From Stichopus chloronotus (lineage: Eukaryota; Echinodermata; Holothuroidea; Aspidochirotida; Stichopodidae): a stretch of DNA of 64,000 nucleotides. A program made the position numbers and the translations under genes. The stretch spans positions 20,944,446-21,008,445 of the forward strand of contig CM037850.1 of NCBI GenBank assembly GCA_021234535.1. The letters are read 5' to 3'. The notes beneath the pieces are model-generated. The model did not search any database and had not been told where the DNA came from. It worked only from the letters and a program-made list of their open reading frames with translations. Shown piece by piece: positions 24,301-34,128 of this stretch; within the stretch, counting starts at the first letter, position 1, and every line of letters begins with the position of its first letter.

Positions 24301-24748
24301 TGTCTGATGGCGGATTTTCTGTTCTTTATCAAGCACTCCTGGAATTGTATCAACTGTGTTCAGATCTTTACCGCAGGATTGCTGCCTTACTTTAACATTT
24401 TAGTACTAGAAAATTGCCAGTAGCATCCTTTTGGTCTATATGTGTTGTATTATACTTTTTCTTTTACATGTATCAGATGGCCCAAGTGGTTCTCCAAACC
24501 AATCTGTGAGGGCAGGAAACCTCCAGAGGGCAGGACATTCGAAGCATCATGTATGCGAGATTTGCCAGAAGAGTTTTGTGACCATGTCATTACTAAAGCG
24601 GCATCAGGTCATCCACACAGGGCTAAAACCCCACAAGTGTCCGATGTGTCCGTCGAGCTTTGCCAGAAACGACAACCTCTTGAGACATTTAAAGAATAAC
24701 CACAAAGAGGCTTACACATATTTCCGAGGAGGACTGAAGAACTCATAA
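12389..24748 (+). CDS. Nucleoplasmin-like (NPL) domain + C2H2 zinc-finger protein, 8 exons
   Basis: Proposed join: 12389-12398, 15851-15928 (or 15949), 16788-16940, 19334-19438, 20791-21036, 22074-22196, 23049-23597, 24477-24748. That is 1536 bases, 511 residues, and every intron is phase 1. Seen: residues 1-98 match the NPL fold pattern of FKBP39/46-type nuclear proteins (WG at the start, LEPGKLY, VHLSMATLE, EYLLCTLVKG, LDLK, KVTFSVQG, KVYLMGY). Then come an acidic stretch (about 135-190), a VKEEP sumoylation-like site (199-203), a Ser/Gln-rich region with RG repeats (about 365-390), and two C2H2 fingers (448-468, C-x2-C-x12-H-x3-H; 476-497, C-x2-C-x12-H-x4-H) with linker TGLKPHK. Known: NPL domains form pentamers and bind histones; C2H2 fingers usually bind nucleic acid. 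Inference: a nuclear chromatin-associated factor. Exon 1 and the exon 2 and exon 4 donors are uncertain; the rest is firm. Confidence 0.75.
14325..14475. repeat. GC-rich island with CCCTGG/CCAGGG inverted words
   Basis: A GC-rich block in AT-rich surroundings (CAAACGGCGCAGAAGGCGCC, CCAGGGACCCTGGTTGGGTC, CCAGGAGGCGAAGCCCCTGG) inside intron 1 of the NPL/zinc-finger gene. It holds nested inverted repeats (AGGGACCCT, CCAGG...CCTGG, GGCGAAGCC). Composition unlike the neighbourhood suggests an inserted repeat; the frame across it is not supported as coding. Confidence 0.6.
15851..15949 (+). CDS. NPL/zinc-finger gene exon 2 (NPL strands 1-2)
   Basis: Acceptor CATGTTTCAG|GT is followed by a frame reading GLILEPGKLYTEIIQDEVHL then SMATLES. 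Two donors keep the frame to exon 3: GAAA|GTAGAG (exon ends 15928) and ACAG|GTGCAG (ends 15949). The longer form adds seven residues in a loop between NPL strands. The second donor is the first unit of a 33-bp tandem array. Confidence 0.75.
15930..16296 (+). repeat. 33-bp minisatellite carrying splice-donor-like sequence, about 11 units
   Basis: Units start GACCAGAGTACAGGTACAGT and continue AAGTCTAATAGTA. The first four or five are nearly identical and later ones decay (GAAAGAATATTAGC variants). Each intact unit holds CAG|GTACAG (in phase with exon 3) and ACA|GTAAGT (out of phase). 33 bases is 11 codons and the exon 2 frame stays open through about five units (VDQSTGTVSLI per unit). It sits at the 5' edge of intron 2. 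Confidence 0.95.
16641..16780 (+). repeat. 64-bp tandem duplication abutting the exon 3 acceptor
   Basis: Two copies (16641-16704, 16705-16768) are virtually identical, followed by a partial third that merges into the acceptor CTTTTCAAG. Each copy includes CACTAATTTAATTC, a branch-point-like stretch. Confidence 0.9.
16788..16940 (+). CDS. NPL/zinc-finger gene exon 3 (NPL core)
   Basis: Acceptor TTTTCAAG|GT, donor GAAA|GTGAGT, phase 1 at both ends. It encodes GGSATFSHIVMATQNAEYLL followed by CTLVKGVSYQQNLDLKIMPQ and EKVTFSVQGE. Position by position this follows the Y-L-A-x-E-K-x-E-Y-I-x-A-T-V ... V-A-L-D-L pattern of insect FKBP39-type NPL domains. Confidence 0.85.
16965..17120 (+). repeat. 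Imperfect duplication (ACCAAGTCT...GCAACTAAGTCAC)
   Basis: Two imperfect copies of about 60 bases containing AACCAAGTCTrTTyA and GCAACTAAGTCACnTGTAGCC lie in intron 3. Confidence 0.7.
17183..17384. mobile_element. TIR MITE, copy 1 (about 202 bp)
   Basis: The left end GACAATCTTGGACAAAAT is exactly inverted at the right end (ATTTTGTCCAAGATTGTC with one base offset inside). The inverted similarity extends to the GTGACAC/GTGTCCC motif, so arms are about 30 bases. No coding potential. A second copy lies 1.5 kb downstream in the same intron. Confidence 0.85.
18684..18884. mobile_element. TIR MITE, copy 2 (about 201 bp)
   Basis: Same family and orientation as the element at 17183. It shares GACAATCTTGGACAAAAT, the internal TGCAAATATAATACTAAATTTTA and ATAACATGAAACCTyGTGCCC, and the end GGTGTCCCAAGGTATTTTGT. 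The right TIR is slightly decayed (CCAAAATTGT). Confidence 0.85.
19334..19438 (+). CDS. NPL/zinc-finger gene exon 4 (end of NPL domain)
   Basis: Acceptor GTCGTCAG|GT. It encodes KVYLMGYSAVYPDINEE, matching the last NPL strand (V-x-L-x-G-Y), then an acidic segment ending WEEFPP. The exon most simply ends at CCAG|GCATGT, a GC-type donor giving Asp with exon 5. An alternative is GGCAT|GTCATA paired with the acceptor at 20776. Both preserve frame. Confidence 0.75.
20050..20600 (+). repeat. Degenerate tandem repeat in intron 4
   Basis: Repeated AACAGTrTrTAAwCAACC and ACCATTCyCTTT words at spacings of about 35-45 bases over about 550 bases; a strongly decayed minisatellite. Confidence 0.75.
20791..21036 (+). 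CDS. NPL/zinc-finger gene exon 5 (acidic linker)
   Basis: Acceptor TTTTGCAG|AT, donor GCAA|GTGAGT, phase 1. It encodes a Glu/Asp/Ser-rich segment (for example ETPGEEDNLVSSVGSLVEN and TEGQEENFFVESIKPEQTED). Acidic tails after NPL domains are typical of nucleoplasmins and FKBP39/46 and bind histones. An alternative acceptor at 20776 would add 14 bases in frame with the alternative exon 4 donor. Confidence 0.8.
22074..22196 (+). CDS. NPL/zinc-finger gene exon 6
   Basis: Acceptor CTTCCTAAG|AT, donor AAAG|GTATTG, phase 1 at both ends, 123 bases. It encodes VKEEPTSPVAMTTNTSRVIT and onward; VKEE fits the sumoylation consensus. No known domain. Confidence 0.7.
22740..22975 (+). repeat. Degenerate CTGGACCATGAGTAA minisatellite
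   Basis: About ten imperfect units of CTCTGGACCATGAGTAA type at irregular spacing within intron 6, just before exon 7. Confidence 0.8.
23049..23597 (+). CDS. NPL/zinc-finger gene exon 7 (long low-complexity exon)
   Basis: Acceptor ATGCCAACAG|AT, donor CAAG|GTGAGT. The 549-base open exon is rich in Ser, Gln, Pro, Gly and Arg. It includes an RG-rich patch (LQRGRSSLTRGRRIASRGFG), a likely nucleic-acid-binding or methylated region by analogy with RGG motifs. Internal GGTAGGAG words (23211, 23423) could act as alternative donors. Confidence 0.8.
24477..24748 (+). CDS. NPL/zinc-finger gene exon 8 (two C2H2 zinc fingers)
   Basis: Acceptor TGTATCAG|AT. Finger 1 is CEICQKSFVTMSLLKRHQVI + H; finger 2 is CPMCPSSFARNDNLLRHLKN + NH. 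The linker TGLKPHK resembles the Kruppel TGEKP. The protein ends 14 residues after the second finger at TAA 24746-24748. Confidence 0.92.
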
Positions 24749-24753
24749 ATAAA
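24748..24753 (+). promoter_or_regulatory. AATAAA overlapping the stop codon
   Basis: The last A of TAA begins AATAAA. If used, the 3' UTR would be about 20 bases. A further AATAAA at 25176-25181 would give a more ordinary 3' UTR of about 430 bases. Confidence 0.35.
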
Positions 24754-25329
24754 ATAAGGGGCCATGGTGGGAACCACAGAGGTCTATTGTGTATCATACC
24801 TCAATCACCATAGAAATGAGAACCAATCATGTGAAGGATGTTTATGAGCAGAAACTCTTGTTTCATAGTCCTCACATAGAGAAGATTGATGATTGGTGTG
24901 AAGAAATCGCTTACCAAAAATTTACTTTAAAAAAATAGGCCACTTGATGGTAAACTGTTAAACAAACAAGAAAATGTCACTTGATGGTAAAGTGTTAAAC
25001 TCTAGAGAAATATACATTGTTGAAAAGATTTTCCGACTGGTAAGCTTCATCAGAAATACATTATGTTTAAATAATAATTGTGCTACCTTAAGGTTTTTAT
25101 AGAGCATACAAAAAGTCACACCAAGTGTACACACAAGAAACTAAACACAAATATTACACATCACTTAAATTCTACAATAAAATTAATAAACAGCAATGCA
25201 AGCCATGATACATCCAGGAGCAAAATCTGTGACAAAATAAAGTTAAGATGAGAAAGATAAGATGTGTCTGAGAGCAATCAAAGAAACATGGAAAAATGAT
25301 GAAACATTCTAAACAATTAGGAATAATCT
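24754..25329. other. Probable 3' UTR and flank of the NPL/zinc-finger gene
   Basis: AT-rich, with a short internal duplication of CACTTGATGGTAAA-TGTTAAAC near 24940-25000 and an AATAAA at 25176-25181. No coding signal. Confidence 0.4.
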
Positions 25330-25758
25330 TGAGAATAATCTGGTAATACTTCAAGGATAATCTGGTTATACTCTGAAGATAATCTGTTAGTACCCCAAGA
25401 ATAATCTGGTTATACTCTGAGAATAATTTGATAATGCCCTGAGGATAATCTAGTAATACTCTGAGGATAATCTGGTAATACCCTGAGGATAATTTAGTTA
25501 TGCTCTAGGATAATTTGATGATACCCTAAGGATAATCTGGTAATACTCAGAGGATAATCTGGTAATCCTCTGAAGATAATCTCATAATACTCTGAGGATA
25601 ATCTGGTAGTGCTCTAAGGATAATCTTGTTATACTCAGTGGATAATCTGGTAATGCTCTGCACATAATCTAGTAAGACTCTGAGGATAATTTGGTTATCC
25701 TCTGAGGATTATCTGGTAATACTCTGAGGATAATTTGGTAATACTATGAGGATATTGT
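25330..25758 (+). repeat. 22-bp minisatellite, about 19-20 units
   Basis: Head-to-tail units of consensus TGAGGATAATCTGGTAATAC + TC, with scattered substitutions and occasional 1-base length changes. It lies about 0.6 kb past the zinc-finger gene. Confidence 0.95.
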
Positions 25759-27428
25759 GTGACCTTCTCTTTTATCAAGGTGTACTCTTGTTTTCAAAGA
25801 AGCTGCTTCTTATGATATGATAGTAATTTTTTTTCTTTCAGATATGATTTTATGTGGTTCCATGGGTGCTGTTTTGGTTGTGTTATTTTTGCAAAGTCTT
25901 TCAGTTTTTGGATTACGATAGCATATCGTAATCTAATGCAGCCATACTCTCCTTTTGCGAATTTCTTATGTTAAGCCTTTGTTTTGAGTGCGCTAAGTCT
26001 TAATCACTCCCTTGCCTCGTGCGCCGTGAAAACAAAGACCATAGATTTCTCAACTGATATCAGTAATCACTTCTGATGAACTCGTGAAATTTGTTTCACA
26101 AATTTAGTTCAATATAACAATATATCGATTACAAATATTGACAAATCAGTAAATACAGACATTCGATTTTGAATTTATGGTACGAGTGAACTTTTGGCAC
26201 GAGCGGATGGATACAGCAATTGCGTTACGTGATCAGTAAAAGTATGAAATACGATCGACAACATTAACGCCTTGTCGATCATACTAAGTACATGCAGCAG
26301 AGTACGCATATTTAACATGCACAGACTTGCCATCGAGTAAGATACGCCTAACTTTTACGTAGGCTGCACACGGATAGTAATCCTATAAATTACCGTGTTG
26401 CGTAAGATCTTCAGTAATTTGATTATATCTTCAGCAGTACTCTTGCAGGATTACAATATTTCAAAATGTGGGTACAGAAAAAGAAAATTTAGGTAAAAAG
26501 TTTCTACAGACCTATGCAACGGTCGGTAATCATTTTCGTTAGGCCTCATGCTGTTCACGACATTGCCATTGGCTCATTTTGCGATATCAGATAGCCAAGG
26601 CCTATATAGGATAAACTTAGTCACTGGTTGGCTATCAAACTTATGTTAGGGTAAGTTTTGCTTAAGACCTAATAAATGGACCCGGGTCTGTTCGAGAAGC
26701 ACAAGTAGAGGGGTGTTATTTGAAGGTTTCTGTCATTGGAAGGTTAAACATTTGGACAAATTTGAACTACAGTATCATCAGGTAGCCTACCGTTTGCCAT
26801 ATAAGCGTAGTAAGACTGAAAATTGTGATAGCATACAAATCACGAGCCTTGTAATTCCAACAATTGAAGCTGTAGCCTTACGATTAATTTGCCTCCATAA
26901 GCTGTATCAGAATCTCGTCTGTATGATGACACATGTTGTAATCCTTGAAACCATCGGTTATTGATTATTTTAGTTGTTGTCACCTCAAAGTATGTTTTCT
27001 CCCTGTAACCAGACCACCCAGTCACCGTGTAGTTGAGTGTATTGGTATCACATTTTTACTTTTATTCTTTCATGTATGTGTGCACAGGTTCAAGTTTCAC
27101 TCTGTTCACACCTGACCAGTACTCCTATGCCTACACTTGCCATGTTAAATGTTCATTCTAGGTCACAAAGGAATGTTGTCTCAAAGGTGTCGTTGACTGC
27201 TGGTGAAGCACAACAAACACAAGGTTGTATCTAGGTATGGACCAAGGAGCACATTTTCAGGGATCTCCAGAAGAAGGAGTCCCCACAAAACAACTTTATT
27301 GTATGTTTCGGAAAAAGTAGTCAAGACTGAATGCAGAGGTAGCCAACAAACAGAAGGCATCCACCCCCCTCCCTTCCTCCTGTGTTGTCGATTACCTTAC
27401 TTTTGGCTGTATGGGCTACCCTGAAGAT
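25759..27428. other. Intergenic DNA, no gene recognised
   Basis: No exon or RNA gene could be supported on either strand. The longest open frames (84 residues or less) lack splice context and composition expected of coding DNA. Confidence 0.4.
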
Positions 27429-27598
27429 TGACTTGGTCCGACAGTGAACTGTTCTAGCCTTACTTTACCATGTCTAGGTCCGAAAGTGAACTGATCTAGC
27501 CGTACTTTACCGTGACTAGGTCCGACAGTGAAGTGTTCTATCCTTACTTTACCATGACTTGGTCTAACAGTGAACTGATCTAGCCGTACTTTAACATC
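27429..27598 (+). repeat. 42-bp tandem repeat, four units
   Basis: Units run GGTCCGACAGTGAACTGTTC then TAGCCTTACTTTACCATGACT with about 10 percent divergence by eye. Confidence 0.9.
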
Positions 27599-28697
27599 TT
27601 TGGTTTCCAGAGTTTACGCAAAGACAACTTCCAAACATCCTTGTATCGAAGGCAGCTGTAGGATCGTGGTCTCATTTTTCAGGGCAGGTGAGGGGGTGAA
27701 AGTGATCACAACCTTGCCCCCCCCCCCCTCTTGTTACTTGTTTCGCTATGTTTTTTTTAGAATTCCAAAAGGCGCTCCACAAATTAGTTTTTGACAATGT
27801 CCACCATTGATAAATTTAGCCCTGCAAAAATGCTTACCTCACAGCTAACCTTACAGTTACTAAGTAGGTCATACGGTATAGATCCAATTTCATGGCCCTA
27901 CTGAAAGGAATGTATCATATTGTTACTAACAAACTTGCCTTAAATTGCCACTTACATCAAGAAAATGAAGGGAAAGAAACATTCCCTTTGGGAATAAGTT
28001 ATGAAACAATCCTCTTTGTTTGCATTTTATGTTTTTGATAATAGTGAAAGATTGTGTAAATACCTTTTAGCATTTTTGTATTTAGACTATGCCCCCATCC
28101 CTCCCCAATTCCTAATAGTACCTGTTACGTAAGTGATTGTGTTACCGTAAAGCTTGGCTCCCAATCATCAGTTCGACTATGGTAGAGTTTGGTAAAAATC
28201 TATCTTCAATGATCACACGTTCTAGATATAGGTGGGGGAGGGGGAGATTTCAATTATGCAGATTGCTTTCTGCTTTTCAGGATTTCTTTTGGAGGTCAGA
28301 GATGCATCCTCACGTGGTGGCATTGTTACAGAAGTCGAAATTCGGCAGATCTAAAAGGTTACTTCCCTCCCTGCCTTTATTGAATCAATTCGATATTTTT
28401 GCTGTAGGCCTATACTGATATCTCCTGATATATATTCAGAGACGGAGTGACTGTCCTGGCGCAGGACATATGTTGGTAAAAATAATAGCTTTTTAAAACC
28501 AAGTTGGCCTATTAATTTTCAGGAAACTTCCTCATCACATATGTAGTGTATAGAAAGAAAGAGGAAGGTTTAACTTCAGAAAAATCCACGTCACGACCGG
28601 TTTCGTCATTAGGCGGCGGCAGAATTTGAACCCTAGATCTACAGTATCCGGCGAGTAGGTACCTATTCTGATACTTCTATTTCATTTTAGATGTATC
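27599..28697. other. Intergenic DNA, no gene recognised
   Basis: Contains a C12 tract at 27717-27728. Short open frames here lack supporting features. Confidence 0.4.
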
Positions 28698-28862
28698 TAC
28701 ACTGTAAAAAATGTGTGTAAATTTACAGAAAATAAAACAAAGAAATAAATAAGAATTACAGAAATTGTCTGGAAACTAATTACCAGAACATTTCTGTATT
28801 CCTTTGGTATTTCTTTATTTTCTGTAAATTCACATTTTACAGTTTACATTTTTAACAGTGTA
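28698..28862. mobile_element. Hairpin MITE (about 165 bp)
   Basis: The ends TACACTGTAAAAAATGT and ACATTTTTAACAGTGTA are inverted copies (16 of 17). The inner arms (TTTACAGAAAATAAA, GAATTACAGAAA) also pair across the element, so nearly the whole length folds into one hairpin with a bulge. Confidence 0.8.
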
Positions 28863-30517
28863 CCTATATTGCTAGTAATTTGATTTTAATCCACTTAATT
28901 CTTTACAGGCGTAGGACTGCTAAACATATAGCCTACTTCCATGTAGCCACAGTTCTGTCATCCCGCCAACGTTAATAAACCTCATTTAGGCCTACAGTCA
29001 ATACTTACGTACAGCTTAGTTTAGTTTAGTAGAAAAAAAAGGATCAGGATCGGGACAATTAAGTCCAAGAATTTTTTTGTGATCCTTGATTGACGGCAGA
29101 TGCCTCCTTCATGATTACGACCCTATTAATACGACAGACAAATAGTTAAACTTGTCAACCGTTTCCTCAGTAGTATTGATAATCAATACTCAAGATCATA
29201 CTCGAAAGCCATCTATAATGCCTCCAAGCTCGACAGAAATGATAATTTTAACGTACAGTTCAAAACCGTAACAAACACCCATTGTGTTCGAATTCAATCA
29301 CAAGATTACCAAACTCTCACGCCCCTTCGTCAAAGACTTCAAGTAGCGGCCTAGCATATCCACAACTAGATTGGATTTACCAGTGACCCCCCTCCGTTTT
29401 ATACCAGACGACAACCCCCACGTTCGATCTTGACTCTTGTTACGTACTCTAGACTCCCACGGCCTGCCCATGATGATCCCAGCATGATCACGCGCGGCAG
29501 CAACCGCGCATGTAACAACTTAAACCTCGCCGCTGCCAGATATGCAAACACATGATAACTGCAGCAGCCTTCAATCCCTCACTCAGGTACTTCAAACCAA
29601 AACCTTTGATCACTCACTCTGCAATGCAGAAATGCTAGCTGTTACCTTTTTTTAAAAGGCCTGTACGTTCGGCCACTGAACGAGAGAAAACAATGTACTT
29701 TAGGTGGGAATATTCTAGAAAAACCAAAACAAATTATTATGTTCCTTCAGAGATTGATGTTTTTCTCAGCAAGTGAGAAATTACGGACATGAAATACCAG
29801 GCTACTTCAAGACTGGGTGTATGCAGCTTGGGATACTCGGGAAGTGACGTTTTCGGTCATCTTTTGATCGAGCCAAACGTTTTCTGCCACACTCTGCGCC
29901 ACTTGTAGTGGCGCCCCATAGATTCATACCCGCGCAATGCCTCGGATATGTCCCCCACTTACAGTAGAGGTGCACGCACCGGATCAGTCCTTTCATCGAC
30001 GTATTATGACATGAACCCCTCCACACTAGACCCTGGCCATGTGTCACGTGGGGTTGAACACTAGTGACCGAACACCGTAATTGACGATTCAATTTGGTTT
30101 TTCCAAATTTGTGATCATATAGCCTACTTTTTTTTTTCGAATTTAGTTCCAATTCATATACAGCCAGTACAAGCCAGGAAAAAAAAAATGACGCTATTGT
30201 TGACTTCTAACTTTTTGTACGTAGAACGTGACGAATTTTGCTAATTATAAGCATTGACATATGGTTGTAGTAATAAACCTGTCAAATCTTTCGATATCAA
30301 ATTAGTATCCCTGCTTTAACCTTTGTTTTGATCTTCAAGTTCCCCATAGTTTTGCTCTCTATCCAACCGTAGCTTCCATAATATTACTCTATTTAGAAAT
30401 CGTGTAAAGGTGTAGACCTACCCTCTCGTACCGTGCAAATGACCTCACAGCAACAATAAAAGAATAAAGTTCTGTGTACTCACTGCCGACCTTTCGATGG
30501 TCTTTTGATGTAGTAAC
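28863..30517. other. Intergenic DNA, locally CpG-richer
   Basis: At 29440-29540 the sequence is richer in GC and CpG (ATCACGCGCGGCAGCAACCG and similar) than its surroundings, which could be a promoter. No exon was found next to it. Confidence 0.3.
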
Positions 30518-31106
30518 TTAAAGGGATTGGACACTGGAAAACAGTTGATATTTCACGTAAAATACCTTTATTAGCGAAAGACATATTTCACAGCATTTTG
30601 AACTTTTTGAGGTGCTGAGGAAATATCAATTTCAACATGATAGCGTACCTTGGATTATAGGAAATTTCTGAGTTGCAGTACTCAAGCACTATTCAAGTTT
30701 GTATCTCTAAGAAATCGCGACTATGTTAAGAAAAATGAAACAGTCTGATATTTTAAAATATGTACCTTAATGTCCACAATATTTCAAGGAAAATCTACAA
30801 TAAACCCAATCTAAAGTATCACTGGTGTCAAACTTCAGTGTTAGATAATTCAACTAAGCAGGCTAACAAAGACTTCTTGCACTAACAACCTGCCGCTGTT
30901 ATGTGGCTTTTTGTAAGCTTAAAAGAAAAAAAATAAATAAAAACTGGAAATCTGTTTTCTTACCATAAATGTAGGCCTACTTCTCAAAGCAACAATATCT
31001 GGAGTTGGAAAATACAAATGTACATTCTAGGGTTTGAAATTCATGCAGTAAAAAAATACTTTTTCATTCAGCAACTCCCTCACTTGTCAATTGAATGTTC
31101 CTTTAA
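30518..31106. mobile_element. Possible MITE with short TTAAAGG ends
   Basis: It begins TTAAAGGGATTGGACACTGG and ends in GAATGTTCCTTTAA, giving weak inverted ends of about 9 bases. Non-coding. A related word (GAAATTCATGCAGT) recurs near 61126. The call rests mainly on the terminal motif. Confidence 0.3.
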
Positions 31107-31224
31107 TATTCGGACTTTATCGCATGTTTTTATTGATGAGTGTATGCGTTTGAGAATTACGTTGAATTCACGGTAATAGACACGGTACACTTGTCAAAGG
31201 TACTCAATGGGCCAGTAAACTATA

Positions 31225-31262
31225 TTCTTGTCGGTAAATATATACATATATATATATATACA
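31225..31262 (+). repeat. Short (TA)n-rich microsatellite
   Basis: AATATATACATATATATATA and onward; simple-sequence tract. Confidence 0.7.
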
Positions 31263-31592
31263 CATGTTGGAACTCGAAAGATGTGATTGTATTCGTACAT
31301 GTCGCCAGACTTATTGCTCAAGTCATAGCATGAGAAGTTTATGTATGGTTAACAGGAGTTACAGCAGTACCACGTGGTAAGTCTTTTCTTTGTACAGTGT
31401 GTCGTCGCCATGTTAACATTTTCTTCAGGTGATTGAGGTAGGCCTATACGGACCTGATCGGGAAAATTAGAAAATCGGTTACAGCTATATTGTGCATGGT
31501 ATACAAAAGAAAGGAGTGGTTTGATCTACTTGTTCCGCACCGTTGCATTACACCAGCTAAGGTAAGTGTACTCTCCAACAGTCACGTATTTA

Positions 31593-31837
31593 TTAAAGGA
31601 GGATTTTGGGAGTTTTCAAACACAGATTACATAACTTTTCGCAGTTTCTTCCTCCAGATCGAGTTAAGGTAAACCTCTTTAAAGATTGCAAGATTTAATT
31701 ATTTCTTCTTTTTTTTTGCATTTTATACCACAAATGTGTTAAATATGTATGGTTCTGCTCGATTCGGAGACAGAAAGTGCAAAAAGTTATGTTAAGATAT
31801 ATGTTACAGTAGCCTAAAACTCCCAATCCTCCTTTAA
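31593..31837. mobile_element. TIR MITE (about 245 bp)
   Basis: TTAAAGGAGGATTTTGGGAG + TTTT at the left is inverted at the right as AAAACTCCCAATCCTCCTTT + AA (one mismatch in about 24). The interior is AT-rich and non-coding. Confidence 0.75.
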
Positions 31838-34128
31838 GTAAGCCTATATTGTAAGGTTATCTATCGGTACCTGATATTTATTTATCTTTGTTTCCTTCAT
31901 TTTGTTAGAGAGACCAGCCTTTATGACTACCAACAGAAGTTACTTTCTGCTAAAAACCTTCCTGAATCATGTCAACTTCAAGCGTTTTATTATGTTCAGT
32001 GAAGTTAACTGATCCTCCATGAAATGTAACTCAAACGAGAAGCCACGTTAGAACCACCATAGCTGGTTATTTTCTGCTAAAAATCCAAGTCCCATTTATC
32101 AGTTAACTCAAAAGCTGTGCACGTAAGGCTTACGCCACGGTTAAACTCCTTTAACCCAATGCAAGCAATTAGGCCTATATCCGTACAGTATATTGAAAGG
32201 TTCTTCCATTTCATTTTAGGTGAGTCAATTAACATAGAGTATAAAGTTAGCAGATTTTATAGACTATAATATATTGGTAAGCATCAGTTTAAGTTTTCTA
32301 AAACTGATTTTCTCCACACTGGGTAATTCGAATTCCTACAAAATAATTTAACCTTGTGAACAGTACTCTGCGTCTGAAATCTGTAGTAGCTGCTTCACAG
32401 TCTAGTTATTAAAAATTGCACAAGTATTTTAAATATGATTTGAATATTATGTCTACATCTTTCATAATATACTGACATCTAGCGGCCGCACCAGGTCCCA
32501 TGCACAAAGTGCAGGGAGGTCGGCTATATAAAGAGTTATACGTATGGAGATATACAGGCTTTTGATGGGGTTGTGCTATTCGGGGGGGGGGGATAAAATA
32601 CCTTTTTCACGCCTCCCCCCCCCCCCCAAAAAAAAATGCGTCTTATGGAAATTGATGTATTTTTGATGGAAACTAGTTCGCGAAACGAGAGCAAAAAATT
32701 TGAGGGTCCTTTTGTAGTAAATATGACATAGCGCGAGAAGCGCAAAAAATGGGTCTTTTTGTCGGGGACCTTACCCAGCCTCCTATATAAATATTTAGTT
32801 TAATGGAGTTTGGGATAAATATGAATAGTGCCCCACGGTGGTTTCGCCGGGGCTGTCTTCAACTTTGAATTTCATTATAATTACAATCCCAGCAATATAA
32901 TTAAAGTCAACTGAAGACACAAGAAATGAGTTTGTGAAGACATCCTTGCCGGCATAATGAAATAATTTCTTGTCAAAGAGGTGAAGATATTACTACCTAT
33001 TCTTCTCACTATGGCACTTAATTATTGTAATTTGTGTTTCTGCAGTAACCAGTGTGACTTTCTACGCTTTGAATTCCAGTAAAACAGTTTCGTGAACAAA
33101 AGAAGATGGTAGTAGGGGCCCAGTAATTTAGTAAATGAAATGCACAGGATAAAATTATTTGAATAATATGTACTAGTAATTCTCTTCAAATTATATGCCG
33201 TATTAAACCCCGACTCGCAATATAGCAAGGATCCAAGCACTTTTATTGAAGATAAATTTAGACAATCCACTGAAATCCAATTTGAAAAAGTCCCGATTTG
33301 GTATACAGTATTTATTCCAAGCAGGTCATTATGCTATTGTGTGCTCAGAAAGTAAATATTGTCATAGCATTTAATGATTCTTGCCCTGTATATACTGCTC
33401 ACTACAGGAATGATTGGGACTTCCAGTACCTTATCTCTACCTTTTCTCACGGAACGCATCCTACTATTAAATTGAAACAAATCGTGTCTGTTTAAACCTC
33501 TAAAATATAAATTTGGAGATCAAACCGTGGCAATGTCTTCATGAAAGATGGCGCATGTTTTGACAAACATCTTCCGAAAGTTTTATTCAAACATATTGTT
33601 TCCTCTCAAACGTATGTTCTTTTAAAGGATCAATGCTGCCAGTTTTGCTTCAAGTAAATGTAAGTAGACTTTAGTAAGTCGAATTATGATGTCGCATGCT
33701 GTGATCAAATTATTGTTAACTTGGCTCGAATCTATACCTAACTGTTAATACTTATTTTACAGTAAATAATTGAAGTAAAACAAAAGCTGAAAGTAAAACC
33801 AAAGCCAAAAGTAGTCAGATTATAACGTACGCCACAAACTCAGAATGGCAGTGTCGTGATTCCGTATATACTTTCCAATTACAATCACATCTTGAAAGTA
33901 AACAAAGTCGACGACCTGTCTTGGTTGTTGTATCGTGTTCATTAGTACATTCACAGTCAGAGCAGTGTGTGTGTGGGGGGAGGGGTCATTTCACTTGACA
34001 CCTTGACTACAGTTCTAGTGATTAGTATATAGTCCGTGAATGGCAACAAACTACGTAAAACTGTTTGTTGCAAATGTGGCTTAAAGTTGATGTCTTTGCC
34101 ACTGCATACAGGAAATTCATAAGGAAAA
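31838..34128. other. Region upstream of the sulfotransferase locus
   Basis: Contains paired G11 (32582-32592) and C13 (32615-32627) tracts about 22 bases apart that could pair with each other. No exon recognised. The part just before 34129 should include the sulfotransferase 5' UTR. Confidence 0.4.

Noticed and set aside
25330..25758. Possible CRISPR-like array
   Set aside because: Units are contiguous 22-bp tandem repeats without unique spacers, in animal DNA.
28600..28660. tRNA-like GAATTTGAACCCTAG (B-box-like on the minus strand)
   Set aside because: No matching acceptor stem, D-arm or anticodon arm could be drawn around it.
29802..30152. 116-residue minus-strand frame
   Set aside because: Composition and lack of splice context do not support coding; no family recognised.
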